Source: Amorphophallus konjac
Lineage: Eukaryota > Streptophyta > Magnoliopsida > Alismatales > Araceae
DNA length: 64,000 bases
Direction of reading: 5' to 3'
NCBI GenBank assembly: GCA_022559845.1
Contig: CM040126.1
Coordinates: 142,546,064-142,610,063 of the forward strand
Of this stretch, positions 23,318 to 36,390 are shown one piece after another (position 1 is the stretch's first letter; the number at the start of each line of letters is the position of its first letter). The notes under the pieces were generated by a model, which was not told where the DNA came from, did no database searches, and saw only the letters and a list, made by a program, of their open reading frames with translations. The position numbers and the translations under genes are program-made.

Positions 23318-24863
23318 CTCGTAGTGCCCTGATGTTTCGACCTGTGCGTGTAACCGGCTTGCCAGGTGAGGATGGGAGTTGTGTTCCAGAATTGAAGAGT
23401 GTGGGTTTTCCCATCTCCATTTCTGGATTTGGTTAGTTTGGATGGAGGTTGCATTATGGCGAGTGCCAGTTTCCTCTCCGTCTAGGTGGCATCTTCGGAT
23501 CAGAGTGCGCAGTGGAAGCGTGGTGGGTTTGTGACCCACAGGCCCCAGGATTGGATTGCTAGCGGCGTATGGCGTGTATTTTCATGATGAGCGTGTGGCC
23601 TGGAGGCTCCGGAGTCGGTTGTAAAGAATTGCTCTTGGGTGATGAGCTATATTTGGCCATGTAAATGATCTTTGTTGCCGTGCATTGGCTGTTGCATCAT
23701 GTCAGGGTGGCGCCGGTGGAGTTGAGATCATGGTGCTCAACGATGAGAATGATCGGATGACGTAAGTGTCGTGCTAGTCTATCTCATGAATTGTGTCACG
23801 TGGCTCAAGGTGGAGCCACTTAGTGATTAGTACCGAGGTAGGTCGTGGCCATTCGGGGCCAGCTATATGGCGCTAGCATTTGGTGCTCAGAGTTGAGCGT
23901 GTTAATTGACCGTCCCCGATCGGTGTGTTTGTTTCGGTGGTGGATCCAAGGAATGAGATGTGTTGGCGTTGGCAATAAGATCCTTTGTGGATGCCATGTT
24001 GAGTATTCGAGAAGTTGCTGGAATTGTCAAGCGCCCTGTCGTTGTGTGGTTTTATGCACTGGTGGTCCCGTGGGTGTGGTGTCTGAGATTGGTTAAGTGA
24101 TGTGTTGGTTTTTGGTCGGAGTGCTCGTCTGTGACGAGACTCGAGGATGTTCGGAGCATGGTGCATTTGGTGGTGCCATTGTCCGGATTGTGGTGTTCCC
24201 TTGTCTGGGAGGGAGCCGTGTAAGGGAACTTGGTGTGCCGGCACTAGATGTTGGTTCCTTTTAAGCAGCCGTCAGGCAGAACGATGATGTTGGTTATGAT
24301 ATGGAATGGATGTCTTCTCGACGAAAGAATCCCCCGAAGTGTGGCGTGAGCTAGGAGTTCTTCGTTTGGAAAGGAGTTTGGGGCCTTGTGCCCAGGATCA
24401 TTGTGGTTGAAAGGGGTTCGAGGTTCGCGAGGGTGACCTCGTTGTTCCTTCCCCTCTCGAGAAGTTGGATTTGGCCGGATGGTCAGAGAGGATCCTGATG
24501 GTGTCGGAGGATCAGTTCGGTGGCCAAAATGAGGAGCAGGAGAAGTTTGTGGCCAGGGACTTCTGGCTTATGTCTGACCGGTGGCTTGTAGGGGTGTTCT
24601 ACAGCCAGTATCGAATCATTGAGATGATTAGTGTGTGTATTGTGAATTTGGATTGTGGAGTCCCGGGTGGTTGTTGTGTTGTGCCCCATGAGCGTTGGTG
24701 GTGATCGGTGAGCCTTGAAGTGTTTGGCTCTGGATCGCGTGTCACGGTGCTAAGGAGTTGGTCGTGTGGTTCTCCGAAGGTTTTCCATTGGGTTTCTCCT
24801 TCCTCTTGAGTTCTGTGCGTGTCCTAAATTTGGAGGATGAAATTTCTATAAGGATGGGAGGAC
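23318..24863 (+). other. Outer gypsy internal remainder, no domain recognised
   Basis: GT-rich DNA between the nested insertion and the 3' LTR. The longest frames (for example 23845-24096) show no protein family. It ends in a purine tract, AAGGATGGGAGGAC at 24851-24863, the expected plus-strand primer. The pol genes of a full element are absent or unrecognisable. Confidence 0.6.
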
Positions 24864-26360
24864 AGTAACGCCCCGGATTTTTGGATCGTGTTTCTGCGGG
24901 TTACGGATCGTGTCCGAGTGAGCTTCGGACTTTTATACTGGATTATTGGACCATTTAGTGGTGCATTCATGAATTATTCTGGGTCCGTGCCGCTGTGTGG
25001 AGCAGCTCGATATTTTTCTGGAATTTTTCGAAGTCCAGTTGTATTTTTGGAGCTTTTTTCAGAGTTATTGTATTTTGAAAATAAATAAATAAATAAAAAT
25101 TTTATAAAACCCTCCCCATCCCTCTCTCTCTCCCTCACTCTCGTTCACACTCCCCCCTCCCCCGTTTCTCTCCCTCTCACTCTTGTTCTCTCCCTCTCAC
25201 CCTCTTCTTCTACGGTGGCTAATGGAGAGGATCGACGGCGAGGCGGAGGGCGGTGCGGAGCGAGGATCGACAAGGATCGAAGCTTGGATCAAGAGACGTG
25301 GTGTGGCGTGCGGTTTCGGGAAGAATCGAGGAGGATCATGGCAATTCAAGCTTGGAACGGTGTCCATCCTTCGTGAGAGGTAGGGTGACGGATGCTTACC
25401 CTCCCGGTGTTAATTTCCCCGCATTTCATGTTGATCGATGAGAGAATGAGCGAGTTTTCTTCATGTTGGGGTTTTGAGCATGTTTTGGGATGTGTGATGG
25501 ATTCGTTGATCTAGGCAATAATTCTTGGCAGATTTGTAGATTAGATGCTGGGGAATGTTTCCCCCTTGCTTTCCCCGTCTTTCCTCCTGGTTTCGGGCCG
25601 TGGACAGGCCGAGATTGGGTTTTGTTCTATTTTGGGGAAATTCAGGCATAATTCAGTGTGAGTGTCGGATTCGAGGTTTTGATTGCCATTTCGTGACCCA
25701 ATGGGTCCTATTAAGTGTATTCGGGGTCGGGGAATGGTTCCCCAAGCTTCCCACTGGCTTCGGAGGTGAGTCGAGTGTGGAACGGACCCCCGACGGTCAC
25801 CCCCATGCATTGGTCACCAGAGTCGATCAACCGATTCTGGCAGAGCCAAAGGGTGGCTCTGCCACTGGGTTCGGTCGACCAAACCCTCTGTGTCAGTCGA
25901 CCGACCAATGTGGAGTCGACGCACAGAGACCGTGCGTTGACCAGATTGAAGGGGCTTTCGCTCCTGGGAAAATTGGTTGACTGACTAGTCTTGGTTGGTC
26001 GACCGAACTCCCCTGAGGTTGGGTTTTTGTGACCTTTTCTGCAATGGTTGTGTGGTTTTTCGCCCCAGACATGAATATGGGTATTTGACCCATCTAAACC
26101 CATGCGAATTGGGCCATTTAAGCCTCGTGAGGGCCACGGTCGCCCGAGGATTAATTCCTGTGGTTCGAGGATTCATGGATTCTTCATATTAGGTTTTAGC
26201 CATGTGATTGTGGCATGGTTCCCACATGGCTTGCGTGCCCGTGGCGAGGCTTTCACCGTGTAAGTTAGTGGACCGGTGTCCACTAGTGCAGATAAGTGGT
26301 TCGAGGGTGGTTCCTCAACACCTCGTAGTGTCGTACCGTGGGTCATGATGGTTTGCCTGT
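24864..26360 (+). repeat. 3' LTR of the outer gypsy element, first part
   Basis: It matches 15268 onward (GTAACGCCCCGGATTTTTGG..., then CTTTTATACTGGATTATTGGACC). It is broken at 26360 by the Athila-like insertion and resumes at 36391. Confidence 0.9.
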
Positions 26361-26766
26361 TGATAAGTGTACATTTTTACATGTTAATTAATGTTATAAA
26401 ACACTTTTATGAGTTTAATATGCATCACTATGCATTTATCACACTTAATTTTAATTTCAGATCAAAATATTTAATTACCTGATTTAATTAAATTTGATTC
26501 TATTTTGCAAGCACAAAATAAGATCACAACAAGAAGAATGAAAAGAAAATAAATAAGAAGACAAATGGGCCAAAGCCCATTCACACATCTAAAAGTTCAT
26601 GTCGACCAAGCCCAATCTTAGTTCAAATAAAATAAAAGAAAAAAAAAGAAGAAAAAAAAGAAGAAAAGTAAAATAATTATTTATATATATTATATATATG
26701 ATATATATATATATGTGATATATATATTTGATATATATAGATATATATGACATATATATGATATAT

Positions 26767-28256
26767 TTTTTTGTAAAAAAATCAGTCATCTAGTAGATCA
26801 AAGGGAGAGTGCACCCCCATTCCAACGGAAGGGAATGTTCTCACTCCACCTTATAGCTACTAAATGCTTTTTTATTAATATTCCAGAATGATATAGCTAT
26901 ACAGAGAGGCCAAGCCTTTGGGATACAATGAAAAGGAAAAAAAGTATAGAATCTATACAAATTTCATATGAATGTTAGGTATGCCATTAGCATCAGCTAA
27001 GGCATATCCTTTGGCAAATAAAGGCAACTCTCTAATAGAGTAAAACTCCATGTTACACCCCATAAAGATTGCATGATTAGCCAAAGCATCCATGAGCTGA
27101 TTTGCTCTCTGTATGAGTGAATAATAGAACAATGAGAGTATGAGTATAATTGTTGTATAGATTGCCACCAAGGAAGTAAAGACCAAGGGGGGTCTTTATT
27201 GCTGTTCAACAGATCTATAAGAGCTTTTGAATCTGTGTATATGACAGATATAGGAATTTTGTGTATTTGGGCCAACCGAAGACCATCGAGGAGAGCTCTC
27301 CGTTCCGCCACCATGTTGGAACCAAGACCATAAAAGTAGGAAAAGCCCAATATCAATTGACCATAGGAACTTCTGAAACACCCACCACCCTCGAAAAGCC
27401 CGGGGTTACCTTTGCTAGCCCCATCAACATTCAAGGAAAAGCCTACAGCAGGTGCAATCCAGTGGATAGTAATGCAAACTGGATGAATATTATTAATTGT
27501 GATGTTATATCTCTGCAGGATCTTCATGTAGCTAGTGTTGGCCCCTTGCTTAAACTTAAGCTGGCTGACTGTGTGTTTTACTTCAACAAGGATCCGATCC
27601 AAGATTCTTAACAAACTGGTATGAAGACCTTCATATCTTGCGTGGCATCTAAACTTCCAAACTTCCCAGACTATCATAATAAAGGTCATTACAGATATAA
27701 AGTCCTGAGGTTTATGTATAACTGCACCATTTATAGCTGAACTCAACCTGTCGGTAATAGAATTCTCATCTAGGCATGAACTATTTAAAAGTGGAGCACA
27801 TCTATTCCATAAAAAATTGGCCAGGTCACTTTGAACAAATAGGTGGTCTTCATCTTCAGTGTTATGAGAGGAAAAGCAGCAGACGCAACAAGAAGCCAAA
27901 TTGATACCATTGCCTTGAATACGACAATCAACTGGGATAGAGTATTTCATAATTTTCCAACAAAACAAGACTGCCCGAGGTGGGAATTTTTTATTCCACA
28001 GCTTACTCATCATCACACCAAGAATAGTTACCCTGGCCTATTCTTTAATAAACTTGTAAGTAGATTGAATAGTGAATTTACCTGAGATAGTGGGGGCCCA
28101 TATTGGTATATCATCTCCATTTTGCAATTTAAAGCTTTGAATGTCTTTCCGCAGCTACTGATCCTCAAAACTCTGCCAGACCGGGTGTAAACGATTTGCC
28201 AAGGCAGCAGAGACAGAACAATTTCCAACCTGAGGAAAATTCTGATTGGGAAAATA

Positions 28257-28257
<1 letters not shown>
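26767..28257 (-). mobile_element. 5'-truncated L1-type LINE
   Basis: It interrupts the 5' LTR within an AT-rich tract. A TGATATAT word flanks it on both sides (26759-26766 and 28258-28265) and is the likely target duplication, though in AT-repeat DNA this is weak. The minus-strand 3' end has a short A-rich tail. Only the end of ORF2 is present. Confidence 0.8.
26997..28016 (-). pseudogene. LINE ORF2 C-terminal fragment: zinc-binding region and RNase H
   Basis: The 339-codon frame begins (28016) with the zinc-binding reverse-transcriptase tail found in plant L1 elements (KLWNKKFPPRAVLFCWK, then CCVCC and HLF). An RNase H domain of the plant LINE type follows: FSLNVDGASKGNPG with the first acidic residue, AERRALLDGL with the glutamate, and YTDSKALIDLL with the next aspartate. 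The frame shifts near 27190-27200; the continuation is in the 26953-27186 frame (LMDALANHAI). The polymerase domain proper is missing because of 5' truncation, as usual for LINE insertions. Confidence 0.85.
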
Positions 28258-28295
<38 letters not shown>

Positions 28296-29886
28296 AGGCT
28301 TGGCTGGCAGGTTCACAGCAAAGCCTCTCTTCAGTTAACTGGCAGAGGCTTCATAGCACGATGGGCAATCTTTCAAAGCATGCACAAGGTCCTTCACGTG
28401 GTGGCTTCAGCAAATGGGAATGCATGGTCTTCAAAGCGATTTCTCAATGCAACTAGCAGGGGCTCTTCAAATGGCGGCCTCCACATGCAAAGATGGCAGG
28501 CCACTTCGCAAGGCATGCAACACATCATTCTCCACAATCGGCCAAAGGCATGGAGGTCTTCTTCAACGTGATGGGCTCCACGCTGGGCTTCACAAGGTGG
28601 CTCTCCAACGCATAGGACGATGGGCAGTAGGCTTCCTGGCTGCATCTGAACGCGGAAAGCTTCAACAGGATTTTCATCGCACAAGACGTTAGAAGGGCGC
28701 TCAACAGCCTCTTCACGTAGTTCGCGGGCCAATGCGACGTGGCAGGCTCCTTCAGCAAATAGACATGCAAGCTTCAACAGTCAACGCCGCAACGCATACA
28801 CTGACTCTTCATACAGCCTAAGTGGGCCGCTTTCACACAGTCAGCAAAGGCAACGCACCAAACTTCACAATGGTCCACGCGGGCACAGAGTTCGCAACGC
28901 ATGGAAGCCGCGGGGTTCACGTTGGCAGGTGGCTTTACGGCAGAGCAACCAAAGTCTTCACGAGGGCTCCATCTCCACATGCAGTTGTGGCCGCATTCAA
29001 AGTAGCAGAGTTCACACTAGCGGCTGGTGGTTTACACAGACAGAAAGCAGAGTACAAAGAAGAAAGAGAAGAAGAATTAAGAAGGTGGCTTGGGGTGTTC
29101 ACATTGGAAAATAGGGATATGTTGGAGCCTATATAAGGAGGGCATGGGAGGCACTTCTTCTCCCTAATAGGCACATACGTAGATAACGTAACTCTCATTC
29201 TCCACCCTCCTCTCTTAGTCCTTAGTGTAGGATTAGTCTTTTCCATTTTATTTCCCTTTATTTTTGGTCAAGTTTTATTGTAATTTATGTTGTTCATGTT
29301 ACAATTTGTATGCATTTATGATTTGATTTAATTTACGTTGCATTCTAGTGTTAGTTTTATTTAATTATTGCATAATCTTTTTTCATCTTTCCAATGTTCT
29401 TCCAAAATTCTTTCTCGATCATTTTTTGAAATTCTTCCAAAGACGGTCAAGAGAAGCGGTTCCGATCCGGTCGAGTGTACGTGATTGTTTCCGACAACTC
29501 GTAAATCAAAGGCTCGAGGAGACGACGCTATTATCACACCACAGCCGCAAATCTATCCCACTTCGTCTATTTTATTTTGCATTTAATTTTGTTAGATTAA
29601 TATTTTCTCTCTAACTTTTCATATATCTATTTCTAAACCCTCCATATTTCTTTAGATTCATTTATTTTCATGCAACTTTATTTTTCTCTAGTTTAAACTC
29701 ACTCAAAAACTCACTTTCAAAACATAAGATTTTTTCAACTCATACTCAAATGAAAATATCCATTCTCGTGGGATCGACTCGTACTTACCACTCTACTTAG
29801 ATTTTATATCTTTTTAGTGAGTGGGTTCGGTTAATTTTTAAATTGTGACACGACTTTTAACGATGAGTTTTGTGGCTATCAATTTT

Positions 29887-29904
29887 TGGCGCCGATGTCG
29901 GGGA
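29887..29904 (+). other. Primer-binding site, tRNA-Asp type
   Basis: TGGCGCCGATGTCGGGGA lies five bases after the LTR end. Athila-family elements use a near-identical sequence. Confidence 0.88.
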
Positions 29905-31100
29905 GAAAATTATTTTTATAGTTGGATATTCTTGTGTTTGATGTGTATATTTGTATAATAATTTTTCTATTTTTATTTTGTAGGAAAAAGAAAAAAAATT
30001 AAAAAATCAAAGAAAGAGAAAAATCAGACCGAAAATTCTCAGAAAATGAAGTGTCGCTGAAAGCTTGGAACTGTAGCAGTAAAGCGTCACTAAACGGCTG
30101 AAACGTAGGTACATGTTCTATTTTTTCGATTTCTGAAAAATCTTCAAAAAAATCTAAACAATTCCTAAACAATTAATAAAAATCAAACAAAATCAGAAAA
30201 CATAAAAATACCATTTTAGGCTTCATGTTGTACTAAATTTGCATGTCTTTGTTATGTTATTGTTTATACCTTCTTGCATTCATCTCTTATTGAAAAATTC
30301 AAAAAAATAAAAAATCAAAACAAAAAAAAATTTGTGCTGGCTAGATAGGTTCATTAATTAAAATAATACTTGCACCAAAAATAAAAGACTTCATTTAAGA
30401 ATAGAAATCACACCCACCATGTTCTAAGTCATGCATCATTTAGCATAGAATTTTCCCTTTTTATTTAATTTCTACATTAATTTTGGAGATTGCAAGGGAC
30501 AAGGTACGTTCTACTTATCCTATTCTAGCATGCATATTGCATAAGAACCTCTCGTTTAAAATTATGGTGTGCACTTCATTTCAAAATATTCTAAGGGCAA
30601 CACCCCTAAATAACATAAGGTGGAGATTTCATCACTCTTCCTTAGCCCACAAACCACATTTCCTTTGCATCTTTGCATGATCTAAGCCATAAATAAAAGT
30701 CAGTAGACATTGGCCCTAGGATCACACTGTGATTTTAGTACGATTTGAGTTTACCCTCTTGTGGAAACCGGTGCCTAAGGTAAGACGGTCGGACGGTAAA
30801 CACCTTAAGCGGGATTGTGGTTTGACATAATTAGGTCCCTACAAAAGTAGGGGGAGCCTCCCACTACACTACCCCTTGCCTGGCCGATGAAAATATTGAA
30901 GGTGAACTTAAGTTGTACTTTAGTCATTTTGTGAAACCCTATTTGTAGGTCTAGGTCACATCTAGGTGATTAAGTAAATAGTGTGTCAACTTGTTTGTGT
31001 ATGTCAAAAAAATAAAAAAAATAAAAAAAAAATAAAATTTTTTTTCTACAAAATACAAACAAAAAAATCAAAATAAAAAATTCAAAAAAAAAATATCACT
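29905..31100 (+). other. Leader of the Athila-like element, noncoding
   Basis: A-rich DNA with long AAAAAT runs (about 30290-30330 and 31000-31090). No gene seen. Confidence 0.6.
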
Positions 31101-33019
31101 CTTTTTTGGGCCTTTTGCATTGCCACATCCACTTTTGTTCAGGCCCATTAATAGATTCTTTCATGTTCAACCATGCGGTCTATTTGAATTCAAATCCTCT
31201 ATTAGCCCATTGTCATCACATCCTTCACTCTACCACAATGGGGGTCACAATTCATCTTTCACCTAAGAGCCATGTCAATTGTCATCAGATTTTTACACCT
31301 CTTTCTCTCACACAAATCCATATCCTAGGTGGGAAAATCAACAATCATCTTCTTGGACACATTATCAAAACCCCATGCAAAGTCCTTTAACCTCACACTT
31401 TTCTGATTGGGCTTCTTACTCAAATGCTCCTCACAATCAAACCCAACATGAAGGACCACCCATATACTCTCCACTACCTTAGTACCAGACTAACTTCTAT
31501 TCTGATTGCTACTCACCACAGTCTGAGTGCCACCCAACCTATCCAGCTCCTCCAAAGTCTAATTTTGAGGACTGGTTTACTCAAATGACTCAACTCAACT
31601 TGGCCAATCAGTAATCCCTTCAAGCTCGGAGCCAAATTATTCAAGCCCAGCTTGACCAACATGAGAGAGTATTTGAAATGGACCAAGGTGCTAGTCTCCC
31701 CACGAAAAACTTTGAAAATACATTTTCTGATTACGATTATAATATCACATTAAATGATCATCCATCAATCCTCAATTCAGCAACTCTCAAATAATTTTTG
31801 ATGATGAGGATAATATGGAGCAGCCATATCAGAAAAATTGGGGGGAAGCTAATGAATCTCAATTTTTAATGGCCAAGGAGACTAATGTGGAGTCTAAGTT
31901 GGGGGGAGAACAAGAGAATAATGAAAATCAAATTTGGGCCCCAAACTCTAATGATTATTATGATCAATCCCAACATAAAGAGAGATGTCCCATGTCCTTG
32001 TCACCACCTTCTACTGATTACTCTTCACATTATTCTATTGAATCTCACCCTCCCTATTCATCTTCTCTACCATCAAATCCCAATTCAGATATGACACTCA
32101 ATCAACATTGTCAATCAATGATACTTCAAAGTCAATCTCTCCAAACCCGAATTGATAGGATGATTGAGGCGATCAAGAGGATTGAGGAAGAGCAAGTGCA
32201 TAGCTATTCTGGTTCTATTTCTACTGATCAAATTCCTTATGATGACTATGATCAATCTATGATTCTCTAAGAGCATAACACTTCTATTAATCTTAATTTA
32301 GAAGATGAAGGAATTATGGAGAAATCTTATCAGCAAAATTTGAATGAGGAATCTAGAAAATTTGAGGAGATTGAAGAATTTGATGGAAACGACAGAAATG
32401 AAGGTGATGAACTAATGAATGATCAGCTTGTGCTTGATGATCCTCATAAGGAGAATGCTAGAGAGGTGGATGATCTCCAGTTAGGGGGAGAGGAAGAGTA
32501 TATTGAACTAATCACATGTCTCTCCCCAAATTTGATGAAATTCTCTTTGAAGATGGGAAGGAAGAAGCAGTGAAGGTGGAACAAGAATTGAACCTTTATT
32601 TGAACATTGAAGTTGGGGTTAATGAGGAATTGAATGATTTGAGTGTGCCGCATGATAATTTTAATCTAGAGGAGAGGGTAGAGCTTATGCAAATTCTTGA
32701 CCACGGTGATTCTTTTAACACTCTTCCAGTCGATTGGTCCGACCTTGATCTACCTGTTGAGTTATCTGATCCCCCAGACCTTCAGGAGGAATATTTCATG
32801 ATTGATGATATGATCCTGAGCAATGTTCCTCCTCTATTCTCTGATTGGGGTGGTCCTTTTGTGATGTCTCCACCTCGATATATACTTTGCCCTTATACTC
32901 ACCAGTTACAGTTATATCTCTCAAGGCATGAGAAAGAAAATTTTGGCAAGAACAAAATTCTTTGGTGGCTCATTCTAAAATCAACTCGTTGGTTATCGAG
33001 CTTCCATGCATCTGGCTGA
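31101..33019 (+). pseudogene. Degenerate acidic ORF region of the Athila-like element
   Basis: Open pieces are 31815-32270 (151 codons), 32316-32573 and 32516-33019 (167 codons), in shifting frames. The 5' part is rich in serine, proline, tyrosine and histidine. The later parts are rich in glutamate and aspartate (EELNDL, DWSDLDLPVELSDPPDL) and contain recurring LGGE segments. There is no capsid, zinc knuckle, protease, reverse transcriptase or integrase motif. It may be a replaced or remodelled gag of a non-autonomous family. I cannot assign a function. Confidence 0.55.
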
Positions 33020-34267
33020 AGACATAAAACTTAGCGCTTATGGGAGGCAACCTATAGTTTTCTTGATTTTTGTGTGCTAATAAATGACTTCTTGGGAGGC
33101 AACCCAAGTTTTTCATGTGTTTATGTTTTTATTTTGTAGGTGTGAATAAATGATAAGTTGGGGGGAGAGAGAAGAATGCTTACACCTATGCCTAGCCTTC
33201 AAAAGTCAAAGATCACATTTTATTGAAAAGCCAAGCCCGTCGAAGTTCAATTCCGTCAGGTTGTCCCGTTCCTTCACAAATTTCATGTCTACATTGTTTA
33301 TTATTGTATATTATTCATGCCATTGAGGATAATGTCATTTAAGTTTGGGGGACGGAAATCATGTTACATTCATATACAACCTCATTTTTTCAAAATGAAA
33401 AAAAAAATCCCCATTTTAAGTTTCATGATTCATGCTTCCATTGAAAGTAATGCTGGAATAGAAATGATTGACAGAAGGATGATGGAAAATTTATTTAATC
33501 TAGTCATGAAAAATCGATCTAAGAATCTCTTTAAAATTTATGTGCACTTTAGAAAAAATAAAAATCACTTGCACGCTAATGAAACATGACCGGACAAGAC
33601 TTCTGCTATTTTGATTATGTTACCTGATATTCAGCACTTCTTGAAGAAGAGATCTTTTATATGCTTTCTGCCAAGTTATCTATCAAAATTAGTGCAAAAG
33701 CACAATTGAAAAAAAAATTGAGAAAAGAAAACACCATGAAAAATGCGCCAAATCTGAGTAACCGGGCCTACATCACCTAAGACGTATTGAGATTCGCGTC
33801 AAAAGGATAAAGGAACCTTGATCTGCGAAATCGGGCGTGCTAAGAGGTTCGCGTTAAACAGTGAAGTGTAGTGCAGCATCATGTGTATAGAAAAATAAAA
33901 AAAAATCCATAAGGGACGAAGCAATAAGTTAGATGAAAAGCTAATATGGTTAATGCTCCGATTAAGAGGTGCTGGATTGAAAGGCACTTATTTGGAATAG
34001 CAAATGGGGGACGTAATTATGTACACTGTGGATTTAGTGTTTACACATACACAAGTGCTATTGAACTTTGAATTGAATTCTTGATCATGTACCTTAATTT
34101 CCAAATCTAAGGCTAGTGTGTGTTAATACTTCCAGATTCCTAATCTTTAGTTAATTCTGTGAAAGAAAAGTTGGATATGAAGGCATTGATATTTCAAACT
34201 CTTATTGGTCCTTAATTTTTAATTGTTTACATTGCTAAGGGACTACCACTGAGTAAGTTGGAGGGTG
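33020..34267 (+). other. 3' noncoding region of the Athila-like element
   Basis: Contains GGGAGGCAACC repeats, a purine tract at 33338-33353 (TTTAAGTTTGGGGGAC), and a second tract next to the LTR (AAGTTGGAGGGTG, 34255-34267). Confidence 0.7.
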
Positions 34268-34704
34268 TGATAAGTGTACATTTTTACATGTTAATTAATA
34301 TTATAACACACTTTTATGAGTTTTAATATGCATCACTATGCATTTATCACACTTAATTTTAATTTCAGATCAAAATATTTAATTATCTGATTTAATTAAA
34401 TTTTGATTCTATTTTACAGGTACAAAGGAAGATCACAACAAGAAGAATAAAAAGAAAATAAATAAGAAGATAAATGTGCCAAAGCCCATTCGCACATCTA
34501 AAAGCCCATGCCGACTAAGTCCAATCTTAGTTCAAATAAAATAAAAGAAAAAAAGAAAAAAAAGATGAAAAGCAAAATAATTGTTTACATATATTATATA
34601 TATGATATATAGATATAGATATATATGATATTTATGATATATATATTTGATATATATATAGATATATATGATATATAGATATATATTATATATATATAAA
34701 TATA

Positions 34705-34798
<94 letters not shown>

Positions 34799-36385
34799 AG
34801 GCTTGGCTGGCAGGTTCACAGCAAAGCCTCTCTTCAGTTAACTGGCAGAGGCTTCATAACGTGATGGGCAATCTTTCAAAGCATGCACAGGTCCTTCACG
34901 TGGTGGCTTCAGCAAATGGGAATGCATGGTCTTCAAAGCGGTTTCTCAATGCAACTAGCAGGGGCTCTTCAAATGGTGGCCTCCACATGCAAAGATGGCA
35001 GGCCACTTCGCAAGGCATGCAACACAGCATTCTCCACAATTGGCCAAAGGCATGCAGGGCTTCTTCATCGCGATGGGCTCCATGCTGGGCTTCACAAGGT
35101 GGCTCTCCAACACACAGGATGATGGGCATCATGCTTCTTGGCTGCATCCAAACGCGGAAAGCTTCAACAGGGTTTTCAACGCACAAGACGTCGGAAGGGC
35201 GCTCAACAACCTCTTCACGTGGTTCGCGGGCCAATGCGACGTGGCAAGCTCCTTCAGCAAATAGACATGCAAGCTTCAACAGTCAACGCCACAATGCATA
35301 CACTGGCTCTTCACATAGCCGAAGTGGGCCACTTTCACACAGTCGGCAAAGGCCACGCACCAAACTTCAAAATGGTCCACATGGGCACAGAGTTCACAAC
35401 GCATAGAAGTCGCGGGGTTCATGTCGGCGTGTGGCTTTACGGCAGAACAACCCAAGTCTTCACGAGGGCTCCATCTCCACATGCAATTGCGGCCGCATTC
35501 AAAGTAGCAGAGGCTTCACACTGGCGGCTGGTGGTTCACATAGATAGAAAGCTTCGTATAAAGAAGAAAGAGAAGAAGAATTAAGAAGGTGGCTTGGGGT
35601 GTTCACATTGGAAAATAGGGATATGTTGGAGCCTATATAAGGAGGGCATGGGAGGCACTTCTTCTCCCTAATAGGCACATACGTAGATAACGTAGCTCTC
35701 ATTCTCCACCCTCCTCTCTTAGTCCTTAGTGTAGGATTAGTCTTTTCCATTTTATTTCCCTTTATTTTTGTTCAAGTTTTGTTGTAATTTATGTTGTTCA
35801 TGTTACAATTTGTATGCATTTATGATTTGATTTAATTTACGTTGCATTCTAGTGTTAGTTTTATTTAATTATTGCATAATCTTTTTTCATCTCTCCAATG
35901 TTCTTCAAAAATTATTTCTCGATCATTTTCTGAAATTCTTCCAAAGACGGTCAAGAGAAGCGGTTTTGATCCGATTGAGTATACGTGGTTGTTTCCGACA
36001 ACTCGTAAATCAAAGGCTCGAGGAGACGATGTCGTTATCACACCATGGCCGCAAGTCTATCCCACTTCATCTATTTTATTTCACATTTAATTTTGTTAGA
36101 TTAATATTTTTTTTATAGCTTTCCATATTTCTATTTCTAAACCCTCTATATTTCTTTAGATTCATTTATTTTCATGCAAGTTTATTTTTCTCTAGTTTAA
36201 ACTCACTCAAAAACTCGCTTTTCAAAACATAAGAAATTTCTAACTCATGCTCAAATGAAAACATTCCTTCTCGTGGGATCGACCGTACTTACCACTCTAC
36301 TTAGATTTCATATCTTTTTAGTGAGTGGGTTCAATTAATTTTTAAATTATGGCATGGCTTTTAACGACGAGTTTTGTGGCTATCA
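34268..36385 (+). repeat. 3' LTR of the Athila-like element (2118 bp)
   Basis: It starts TGATAAGTG, ends GGCTATCA, and has the same TATA box (TATATAA at 35634-35640). A long AT microsatellite fills about 34590-34795. Confidence 0.93.
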
Positions 36386-36390
36386 CCTGT

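Larger units (their letters stand above)
26361..29881 (+). repeat. 5' LTR of the Athila-like element, with LINE inside
   Basis: 3521 bp, of which about 1490 bp is the LINE insertion. Without it the length is close to the 2118 bp of the 3' LTR. A TATA box (TATATAAG) lies at 29130-29137. An AT microsatellite at 28258-28292 follows the LINE. Confidence 0.9.
26361..36385 (+). mobile_element. Athila-like non-autonomous LTR retrotransposon
   Basis: The LTRs begin TGATAAGTGTACA and end GGCTATCA. A CCTGT duplication lies at 26356-26360 and 36386-36390. The primer site is of the tRNA-Asp type used by Athila elements. The internal region (29882-34267) has no polymerase, only degenerate acidic frames, so it depends on another element. 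Phrases such as GGGAGGCAACC (about 33040 and 33095) and TTTAAGTTTGGGGG (about 33338-33351) fit Athila-type internal DNA as I know it. The LTRs of this copy remain very similar to each other. Confidence 0.9.

Noticed and set aside
34861..35406. Open frame of 181 codons in the Athila-like LTR
   Set aside because: The homologous stretch in the 5' LTR (28361-28571 and on) has a shifted frame, and the DNA is built from recurring GCTTCA words; it is LTR sequence, not a gene.
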